A DNA stretch of 64,000 nucleotides from positions 1 to 64,000 of the forward strand of contig NZ_JAYGIG010000118.1 of the NCBI RefSeq assembly GCF_034932105.1, written 5' to 3'. Source of the stretch: Leptothoe sp034932105 (GTDB lineage Bacteria > Cyanobacteriota > Cyanobacteriia > Phormidesmidales > Phormidesmidaceae). Under the pieces are notes generated by a model. It was not told the DNA's origin. It worked only from the letters and a program-made list of their open reading frames with translations, and searched no databases. The translations under genes were made by a program, and so were the position numbers. Below are positions 58,501 through 64,000 of this stretch, piece after piece. The stretch's first letter is position 1. Each line of letters opens with the position of its first letter.

Positions 58501-59237
58501 AGTCCCCGATCAAGGGAAACAAACGCTTCTCCCTGGGCTCCAGCTTGCACATCGTAGGAGCTAAAGAACTTCTTCACTAGCGCACTAATCAACTGGGAGC
58601 GTTCTTCTTCTCCGGGACTAGCTGCTATAGCAGCTTCAAACCTGTCAGCATTCCAGCCCTCTGCCAGTTCTCCCCACCCGTCATCACTGCTACTGCCTTC
58701 GCTAAGGGTACTAAAGAAAGCGTCGTCCCCTATCGTCTCCCGCAGGGATTGGGCATCGTTGAATAATCCTTCGGCCAGATAAACACCTGGAATAGGGGCA
58801 TCGGGGTGGTTACGACGAATAAAGTCCACATAGCCGCCCAGGATGCCCGACTCCATATCGTTGGAGCCGATCATGTGATACGGCACCAGCAGGAATTTTT
58901 TGCCCGTAATCCAGTCGTTGTGTTTGGTGATGACGGGGGCCAGGGCCTTGATCCCCTTGGCTGCGGGGACGCCTTCTAAAATTAGGTCTAGAACTGCCAT
59001 AAAGTGGCTTTTACCACTACCAAAGCTACCGTGGAGATAGCTGGCCTTGCTGCTGTTCCCCTGAATGGCGCTTTGAATAAAACTCAGGGCATTGTCAAAA
59101 CAGTCTTTGAGTTCTGGGGTGACGACATAGTCTCTGACGGTGGCCTCGGCACGGGTGACACCTTCGGTGAGTTTAAGTACATAGTCGCCTTTTTGCAGGC
59201 GTTCTGGAATGTCGATCAGGTCTTTAATCAGAGTCAT
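55512..59237 (-). CDS. pglY: BREX ATPase PglY (BrxC/DUF6079 type)
   Basis: This 1241-residue P-loop ATPase has Walker A H-G-S-F-G-S-G-K-S-H near residue 70 and a Walker-B-like L-I-L-F-L-D-E-L-I-L near 265. A long helical middle part follows, then a strikingly Pro-rich linker near residue 1165 (P-P-T-P-P-N-P-I-P-P-T-P-P) and a short basic C-terminal domain. The size and start (I-D-I-P-E-R-L-Q-K-G-D-Y-V-L-K-L) fit BREX type 2 PglY, the counterpart of BrxC. It acts with PglX and PglZ in blocking phage replication. It lies 74 bases downstream of the HEPN gene. Confidence 0.85.
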   Translation of the reverse strand: MTLIKDLIDIPERLQKGDYVLKLTEGVTRAEATVRDYVVTPELKDCFDNALSFIQSAIQGNSSKASYLHGSFGSGKSHFMAVLDLILEGVPAAKGIKALAPVITKHNDWITGKKFLLVPYHMIGSNDMESGILGGYVDFIRRNHPDAPIPGVYLAEGLFNDAQSLRETIGDDAFFSTLSEGSSSDDGWGELAEGWNADRFEAAIAASPGEEERSQLISALVKKFFSSYDVQAGAQGEAFVSLDRGLSVISKHAHALGYDALILFLDELILWLASRATDLKFIHQEGQKLSKLVEAQLADRPIPIISFVARQRDLSELIGDSIPGAERLNFGDALKHWEGRFHRITLEDRNLPAIAEQRVLKCKTKAARDELNAAFEQATKVRESVMNILLTSAGDREMFRQVYPFSPALVQTLIAVSSVLQRERTALKVMMQLLVDHRDSLTIGDIIPVGDLFDVVAHGDEAFSPEMAIHFDNAKRLYQQKLLPQLEKDYGRWEELKKLPLDDPKRKNFRDNDRLIKTLLLSALVPEVESLRGLNAERLASLNHGTIKSPIPGNESRIVLTRCRDWAASIGEIRIGDELSNPSISIQLSGVDTDAILKQAEREDNRGNRVRLIRDMVYAQLEIQGEDEFEQYYEFTWRNTKRSCVVIFGNIRELSEASLENLDNRWKLVIDYPFDEATFSPNDDRRKCEEFKDKHPDGAKTLCWIPSFFGEEANKELGILLMLEHILTGERFPGYAQHLPPQDRQTAKSLLENQRSVLRQRVLSHIDAAYGISTSRGALDTNSSLELKEQFISLQPEFDLQPPTSANLAGGLVHLLNQALVHEFPAAPDFGTDASKFSTLKKVFEYTSKTAQTKDGRQEVESKFRGLLRQIANPLMLGDMGADATHFVLGQHWKQHFTKKVAAAGGTPQVRQLREWIDQPKPMGLSKELQNLIILTYAEQTGCSFFRYNTLADDSVVDLKNIPNDCELQAQSLPDEDQWKVARERAQEIFGISIVDLRKASTVAELESKVKTKANAALENCQGYVQALQTGLKMLKLGVECDRMTTATTTLALVEQLSATAVVIETLANAEVATTEAAMAQCLKKATPLTGTLDSTSWDIFEGIANLTDERQTEAQTTLEALTQALQSDEHVMPLGLQLKQTQGQAVRLLTKPSPPTPPNPIPPTPPIPPIPAPPTSPKGKQKGKEPNPPIPRKVRDGIQENLSVAEAEKLLNKLDNELKTGENVRLSISWVVETNAKESL

Positions 59238-59311
59238 AGGAGTTACTGTAGGTGGTGGGGTGATGGCTGCTGTTAGGTAGTAATGGTTAGAAATTTGGTG
59301 AGAAATAAGAT

Positions 59312-59665
59312 TTAGTTATCGGTGGTTTGCTGGTCGAGCATGGTTTGAATGGTGGGCTTAAACGTTGGTAAAACATACTGGGCTGCATTCCAAACAACGG
59401 TTAGGTCGATGGTGAAATAACCATGGGCTAATCGGTCTCGCATGCCAACAAGCTGTTTCCATTGAATGTCGGGGTATTGCTCTCGAAGTGGAATAGGCAC
59501 ATTTTTAGCGGCTTCGCCCACAATTTCAACGGCACGGGTAAGGGCCAAAATCGTCTTTTCGTCCTCTTCAAAGTCCTCAAAGGTCATCCCATCCATCAGT
59601 CGCTCGGCGGCGGCGATGTAGTCGAGCATGTCTTGGAGGTAGTCGCGGATGTCTCTTGGGGCCAT
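59312..59665 (-). CDS. hepT: HepT-like HEPN toxin
   Basis: This 117-residue DUF86/HEPN protein is predicted to be a metal-independent RNase. The catalytic R-x4-H motif with tyrosine is intact (M-R-D-R-L-A-H-G-Y-F). The helices I-R-D-Y-L-Q-D-M-L-D-Y-I and V-E-I-V-G-E-A-A-K-N are typical of the family. Its start lies inside the 3' end of the MNT gene (70-base overlap) and has its own GAGGTGA Shine-Dalgarno sequence, so production is coupled to the antitoxin. It is located inside the BREX operon. Confidence 0.85.
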   Translation of the reverse strand: MAPRDIRDYLQDMLDYIAAAERLMDGMTFEDFEEDEKTILALTRAVEIVGEAAKNVPIPLREQYPDIQWKQLVGMRDRLAHGYFTIDLTVVWNAAQYVLPTFKPTIQTMLDQQTTDN

Positions 59666-60087
59666 AGGTAAATCACCTCCCTTAGTATATTTTTGCCAAT
59701 ATTAGGTTTAAGGCCACGTTTCATAACCAGATCCACCTTTTTTTCTAGGATTTCGCTAATCTCGTCTTCGATACGGCCATAGGTGAGTAGGTCTAAACGA
59801 AAGCTGGGGTCAAAGTCCACCAGGATATCCACATCGCTAAAGACGGTTTGCTCGCCCCGCACGTAGGAACCGAAAATGCCCAGCTCGGTAATGTGATAAG
59901 CCTCTTGGAGCATGGGCTTTAGCTCTAGAAGCTGGGTTTTAACCTGTTCTAGTTCTTCTGCAGGGGAAAGGCCAGAAACGGGGTCTTCGATGACGGTAAC
60001 CTGGATACGGGCTTTGCGGATATTGGGTGGGTCGTTGAGCCAGGTGACCTGGCCGTTATCGTAGATGGCTTCGTAGGTGTGGGACAT
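59596..60087 (-). CDS. mntA: MNT nucleotidyltransferase antitoxin with extra N-terminal domain
   Basis: A 163-residue protein. Residues about 58-145 form a minimal nucleotidyltransferase (G-I-F-G-S-Y-V-R-G-E, S-D-V-D-I-L-V-D-F), the antitoxin type that silences HEPN toxins by AMPylation of the active-site Tyr. Residues 1-35 form a separate unit (T-Y-E-A-I-Y-D-N-G-Q-V-T-W-L) resembling small stand-alone cyanobacterial antitoxins of the AF2212/DUF104 kind. The C-terminal 20 residues are Thr/Ser-rich and arise in the overlap with hepT, so they may be dispensable. Confidence 0.8.
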   Translation of the reverse strand: MSHTYEAIYDNGQVTWLNDPPNIRKARIQVTVIEDPVSGLSPAEELEQVKTQLLELKPMLQEAYHITELGIFGSYVRGEQTVFSDVDILVDFDPSFRLDLLTYGRIEDEISEILEKKVDLVMKRGLKPNIGKNILREVIYLWPQETSATTSKTCSTTSPPPSD

Positions 60088-60153
60088 GATGGGCTAAGGG
60101 TGTGGGAGCTAGTCTTGTATTTGCCAGGGTAAGGGATCAATTGGGTGGGGTGG

Positions 60154-63100
60154 CTATTTCTTGCGTTTTCGTTTGGGTTTCTTTTTTTGGGGTTCCCAGG
60201 CGAGGATCTCCTTTGCGGTTAGGCCTAGTTGGTGGGCTTCGTCGTTGATGAAGCCATCATAGTAGTCGCCCATTTTGAGGCCGTCGAAATTGGGGTCGGG
60301 GTCGTTGTGCCATTGTTTGACCCAGGGCAGCAGTTCTAGCAGGCAGCCTAGCAGGGGCACGAGTTTGGGGTCTTCGCTGCCGCCAAATTCTTCTTTGACC
60401 CGCATGTAATAGGTGGCAATGGCGCTGGTAAGCTGCAGGTGGTCGTAGCCTGCCCAGGCGATGACGGGGAGGCCGTCGGGGCCTTCGCAGTGGGGGAAGC
60501 TGACCCAGCGTTCTTTGGGGACGTCGAGTTTGCCGCGTAGGGTCCAGTAGTGGCCTTTGGCGAAGTCTTTGGTGGCGTATTTGGGGGGGACGGGGATGGT
60601 GCCGATTTCGGTTTCTTTGAGGCGTTTGGCGGCGGTGATGTCGAGGTGGTTGGGGTCGTCTTTGGGAAGTGTTGTGCGGGCGTCGATGGCGTCTTCTTGG
60701 CGTTGGAGTTGCCAGGTATGTTCCCAGTCTTGGCGTTTGCGGAGGCCGGGGGGTTTGTAGCGGAGGCTGGGGAGGAGGGGGACGGTTTGTTTGTCGATGA
60801 GGTCGTCGATGAGGGTTTGGATGTTGAAGGCGGGGTCGTTGCGGTAGAGTTCGCCGACTTGGAGGAAGTCGGGGTCTTGGCTGGCGATGTCGGCGAGTTT
60901 GGCGGTAGAGATGAGGGTGGGGTCGGTGAGGTTTGGGTTTGTGAGATGGGCGGTGGGGGTGCCGTCATCGTTCATACGGCCATCGAAGTCGAAGTGGCTT
61001 TCGATGCGGTTAAGTAGCCAAGTTTCGAGGGCGCGTTGGAGTTGGGAGTCCCAGGGTTCGGTGTGCCAGCGGCGTTTGTATTCGGGTTGTTCAATTAGGC
61101 GAATATTTTTATCTGTTTCGATGAGGTGGATGCGGCGCTCGATGAGTTGTTTGTAGTCTTCGGACCAGTCAGCAGGGAGTTCAGTGATGGGGGTTGAGTT
61201 ATGGCGATCAAACCAGGTGGTATTGAGCTGGCCTACCTCAACTTTGCGAGCCATCACAATCTCAAAGGCTCGCTGACCAAGCTGGAGTGGAATAGAAGAC
61301 CCTTCATAGGTAAAGTCTTCCTCAATCAATCCATACAGCTTATAGCATTCCCAATCGAGTTCTTCTTGCCATGAAACAGCGAGACTAAAAATATCATTCT
61401 GAGCCTTTCTGTTTTTATCTAGAAGGCTATCAATCCTTAAGTCGCCAGATGTTTTAAATTCTTCTAATGCTTTTTCAGGAGTCAAGTTAGATATCTGTGA
61501 TGCTAGATAGTCTAACTTGCGAGCAAACTCTGTTGGATAATCAGCGGTCAGTGGAAATTGTTTAGATTTTGTGCCTTCATATTCAAAGAAATGCTCCCAT
61601 CCTTCTGAAGCTAGACCACCGCCAATTCCACCACCACCTTTGTCGTGAAATACTTGTTTCATCCAAAAGCAAGCGGTGGAGCTATTCAGCAATCCCAGCA
61701 AAGCCAAATGCTCATCCTCAGTAGCCCCCGTAGGCAGCTTGATCACAGGCGCTGACTGTTTGAAGACCTTGCCACCGAGATCGAGGACGAAGTGGTTGTG
61801 GGTGGCGACGAAGGCGAAGGCGATCGAATTGGTGACACGATATTTCTCAGGAATCCAACGATACCACCCCCACCAATCATCACCTTGCTCTTTTCTGGTC
61901 TTCCCCCCAAATGAGACAATACTCTCTAAGGATGTGCGGACTTTCCACAAATAGTTAGCCCATGCTTCTTCTACTTCGAAGGGATTTAAGTCAAAGTTTT
62001 CGTCATATGGGGAAAGAGCGTATTCAGCACTAAAAATCGAAAAATCTCGAATAGCTTCTCCATATACAAAGTTTTTGATAAACCTCACGGGAATTTTGTA
62101 GCGACATAAGCTACTCAGGCTCATCACAAAAGCATCGTCGAGACCAGGAAAGCTTGCAAAACCTATTGATGTAGATATGTCACCCAAATGCTGAGGACTA
62201 GATGCTTCAATGATTTCTTTCAATTCAGCTGCGCCACCACCACCAATACTCCAGGGATGCCTATAAAATAAATCCCGTTGCGAATCCATCGCACTAACAA
62301 ATTCGCTTTCTGACCCTTCTAAATCCACCTGCTTCAAAATCGCAGACCACACCAATCCGCGCGCTGCATCCTCCGGTGTACTCGGCTCACCTCGAATTCC
62401 CATTACTGTTCGAATAACACTTGTTGTTGGGGTTCGATTTCGCCCAAACAAAATCACCGTCGGCGTCCCATGGCCCGGAATGTAGGCCCCACTCGTATCG
62501 ATCACATGGGTCAGATCTATCTTTTGAAAAAACTGCTCGATCAGCTTCTTACCAAACTCTCGCTTCATGAAGCTATTGGCCGTAATCTGCCCCGTAAACC
62601 CTCCGGGAACGGCTAACTGAAAGATCCGCTCCAAGAATGGAACTGCGAGCGAATACTTCATATGGCAGGTTTCATACCGCTGCCGATACAGCTTATTCAA
62701 CGAGCGATCTTTGGGCGTAATATACGGCGGATTCGCCACCACCGCATGGTAATGCCCCGCCCTTAAAATCTCATTCAGCGCCCCGATATCCTCACTCTGA
62801 AAATGATGCGCCATCGGTGCCCAATCTCCCAGCACCAACTGACTCCCCTCCCCATGCAATAACGAATCCCCACAAGCCACCTTAAACTTAAACCCCGGCG
62901 CATTCTTCAGTTTCTCAATTCCACTGACCCGCATCGCCGCCAACAATAATCGAAACCTGGCAATGGCCACTGCATACGGATTCACATCCACCCCATGCAC
63001 CGCATCCAACGCCCGCTGTGCTAACGCCCGCACATTTGTCCCCGGCTCCAACCGCTGCCACCGATCCAAAATTCGATCAAACGCCCCCAGCAAAAAATGT

Positions 63101-63852
63101 CCACTGCCACAGGCCGGATCAATCATCCGAAACCCCCGTAACCCAAACTCCTCAATCGCCGGGTCCAGCGTCCGGTCCAAAATAAACGCTTCCACAAAAT
63201 TTGGCGTCTGCAACAACGCATACCGCTTCCGCGCCGCCTCCGACAAATCCTGATACAGATCCCCTAAAAACCGCGTATCAAAAGCAATCCCAGGCTTGTC
63301 CAAATTCTCATCGGTAAAATCATCCACCAACTCCCCCGTTGCCGCATCAATCTGCTGAAAAAACTGCAGCAACGCCCCCGCCCCATCCCCACTCAACCAG
63401 TTTGGCAACGCAAAAATCGGATTCTGGTCCACAAAAATCGGCCCCATCCCCGGCAGCTCGCCCAGCTCCCGAAACACCGCCAGCAAATATTCCCGGTCCG
63501 TCTCCGTTGGATGTGCCCGAAAAAACAGCTCATGCTGATCCCGCGCCCGCTGTAAATTCTCCCCAGGTCCCGACAGCTTGGGCGACTCAATCAACCGATT
63601 ATCTTCCAAAAACCGCACAAACACCGCCCCCAACACCCAAGCCACCGCCACCTGGGTGCCATAGGCTTCCCGCCATTCTCCGTAGCTCTGGGCCGTCCGC
63701 TCAGCCTTCTGCGCCTCGGCATATTCCTGCTCTAAGGTCTGTTTTATCTGGGGCAGTTGTTCTGGTAAATCACTCCGTTCGAGCAGGTCCTTTTCTAGTT
63801 GGCGTACCAACCCTTGTAATCCCGACAACAGACGACGACGGTCAATCATCAA
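60154..63852 (-). CDS. pglX: BREX type 2 DNA methyltransferase PglX
   Basis: This 1232-residue adenine-specific methyltransferase marks self DNA in BREX. The N-terminal helical part contains V-A-W-V-L-G-A-V-F-V-R-F-L-E-D-N and D-T-R-F-L-G-D-L-Y-Q-D-L-S, as in BREX-2 PglX. Motif I is D-P-A-C-G-S-G-H-F at 245-253 and motif IV N-P-P-Y at 374-377. A target-recognition region follows and the C-terminus ends in a Lys/Arg-rich tail. The start has a TAGGAG Shine-Dalgarno sequence and lies 11 bases after the preceding stop. Base composition changes sharply along the gene: both ends are GC-rich with opposite strand bias, and the middle (about 61190-62330) is clearly more AT-rich, suggesting mosaic origin. 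Confidence 0.9.
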   Translation of the reverse strand: MMIDRRRLLSGLQGLVRQLEKDLLERSDLPEQLPQIKQTLEQEYAEAQKAERTAQSYGEWREAYGTQVAVAWVLGAVFVRFLEDNRLIESPKLSGPGENLQRARDQHELFFRAHPTETDREYLLAVFRELGELPGMGPIFVDQNPIFALPNWLSGDGAGALLQFFQQIDAATGELVDDFTDENLDKPGIAFDTRFLGDLYQDLSEAARKRYALLQTPNFVEAFILDRTLDPAIEEFGLRGFRMIDPACGSGHFLLGAFDRILDRWQRLEPGTNVRALAQRALDAVHGVDVNPYAVAIARFRLLLAAMRVSGIEKLKNAPGFKFKVACGDSLLHGEGSQLVLGDWAPMAHHFQSEDIGALNEILRAGHYHAVVANPPYITPKDRSLNKLYRQRYETCHMKYSLAVPFLERIFQLAVPGGFTGQITANSFMKREFGKKLIEQFFQKIDLTHVIDTSGAYIPGHGTPTVILFGRNRTPTTSVIRTVMGIRGEPSTPEDAARGLVWSAILKQVDLEGSESEFVSAMDSQRDLFYRHPWSIGGGGAAELKEIIEASSPQHLGDISTSIGFASFPGLDDAFVMSLSSLCRYKIPVRFIKNFVYGEAIRDFSIFSAEYALSPYDENFDLNPFEVEEAWANYLWKVRTSLESIVSFGGKTRKEQGDDWWGWYRWIPEKYRVTNSIAFAFVATHNHFVLDLGGKVFKQSAPVIKLPTGATEDEHLALLGLLNSSTACFWMKQVFHDKGGGGIGGGLASEGWEHFFEYEGTKSKQFPLTADYPTEFARKLDYLASQISNLTPEKALEEFKTSGDLRIDSLLDKNRKAQNDIFSLAVSWQEELDWECYKLYGLIEEDFTYEGSSIPLQLGQRAFEIVMARKVEVGQLNTTWFDRHNSTPITELPADWSEDYKQLIERRIHLIETDKNIRLIEQPEYKRRWHTEPWDSQLQRALETWLLNRIESHFDFDGRMNDDGTPTAHLTNPNLTDPTLISTAKLADIASQDPDFLQVGELYRNDPAFNIQTLIDDLIDKQTVPLLPSLRYKPPGLRKRQDWEHTWQLQRQEDAIDARTTLPKDDPNHLDITAAKRLKETEIGTIPVPPKYATKDFAKGHYWTLRGKLDVPKERWVSFPHCEGPDGLPVIAWAGYDHLQLTSAIATYYMRVKEEFGGSEDPKLVPLLGCLLELLPWVKQWHNDPDPNFDGLKMGDYYDGFINDEAHQLGLTAKEILAWEPQKKKPKRKRKK

Positions 63853-63863
63853 AAAATCTCCTA

Positions 63864-64000
63864 TCAGGTTTCATTAAGGGCGTTTATTTCCTGTCTTACC
63901 GCCTGGATCATGGTGAGATCTGTCCCGGTTTCTCCCAGTTTTAGCCAACCATTGAGTTGTGCCGCACTCACTATCCGAAAAGCAAGGCTATTCTCTACAT
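63864..64000 (-). CDS. Partial gene upstream of pglX, C-terminus only
   Basis: The open frame entering from the window edge encodes 44 residues (ending Q-E-I-N-A-L-N-E-T) with segments S-L-A-F-R-I-V-S-A-A-Q-L and L-K-L-G-E-T-G-T-D-L-T-M. It is 11 bases from pglX and in the same operon, so it may be another BREX component (for example brxD, brxHI or pglW) or an accessory regulator. Too little is visible to choose. Confidence 0.55.
   Translation of the reverse strand, partial: VENSLAFRIVSAAQLNGWLKLGETGTDLTMIQAVRQEINALNET

Noticed and set aside
60550..61017. 155-codon plus-strand frame rich in Gly, Val and Glu, antisense to pglX
   Set aside because: A by-product of the strong G/T bias of the pglX 3' end; composition is implausible for a protein and pglX is clearly coding here.
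63339..63944. 201-codon plus-strand Pro/Ala-rich frame antisense to the pglX 5' end
   Set aside because: Low-complexity shadow of a C-rich complementary strand; the minus-strand pglX carries clear family sequence.

Overview
The window is chromosomal DNA of a cyanobacterium. The octamer GCGATCGC (HIP1) recurs throughout. Several genes are of typically cyanobacterial type: an SphS-like phosphate sensor, a CrtD-like carotenoid desaturase, a CruE/CruH-like pair for aromatic carotenoids, a DUF4278 miniprotein and heptanucleotide intergenic repeats. I cannot name the genus. No rRNA, tRNA or CRISPR array was recognised.

Layout. 1-2.4 kb: a decayed EamA-type transporter tail, a small Gln/Ser/Lys-rich secreted protein and guanine deaminase. 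2.4-10.4 kb: a glutathione reductase-like flavoprotein with a Ser in place of its first redox Cys, an aldehyde dehydrogenase behind a 53-bp tandem repeat, two histidine kinases, a RodZ-like protein, a pseudouridine synthase and a DUF4278 gene with its own terminator. 10.6-18 kb: a creatininase-family enzyme, a polyphosphate-glucokinase-like ROK kinase, then four co-directional genes (GT-C-like membrane protein, family-2 glycosyltransferase, toroid-like protein, flippase-like membrane protein) that look like a glycan or glycolipid export cassette. 18.2-27.1 kb: a MetX-like hydrolase, a fatty-acid desaturase divergent from a GntR regulator with an inverted repeat between them, dihydroorotase, the CruE/CruH-like operon, a lone Anbu (proteasome-like) protease and a CheB-like receiver.

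27.4-36.1 kb is one 8.8-kb gene for a hybrid NRPS-PKS with the order C-A(Gly)-PCP-KS-AT(malonyl)-KR-ACP-TE. The predicted building block is an N-acylated 4-amino-3-hydroxybutyrate (statine-like) unit. The 1.5 kb upstream of it is a graveyard of small mobile elements: two inverted copies of a 133-134-bp miniature element, each with a target duplication, and a 141-bp inverted-repeat element directly ahead of the megasynthase. 37.6-53.1 kb holds a glycosyltransferase-like gene, a PAS-GAF-GGDEF-EAL protein, RlmA, a ZnuB remnant, CrtD, a ClpC-type ATPase, a secreted protein, a COG3044 ATPase, an adenylate kinase-thioredoxin fusion and gluconokinase.

53.1-64 kb (minus strand) is a phage-defence island of BREX type 2 character: an unidentified partial gene, pglX, an inserted MNT/HEPN toxin-antitoxin pair, pglY and pglZ. 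The genes are tightly packed or overlapping, so they are probably co-transcribed from a promoter beyond the window edge. The strongest candidates for new biology are the one-protein NRPS-PKS with its element-rich upstream region, and the BREX-2 locus carrying an internal HEPN/MNT module.
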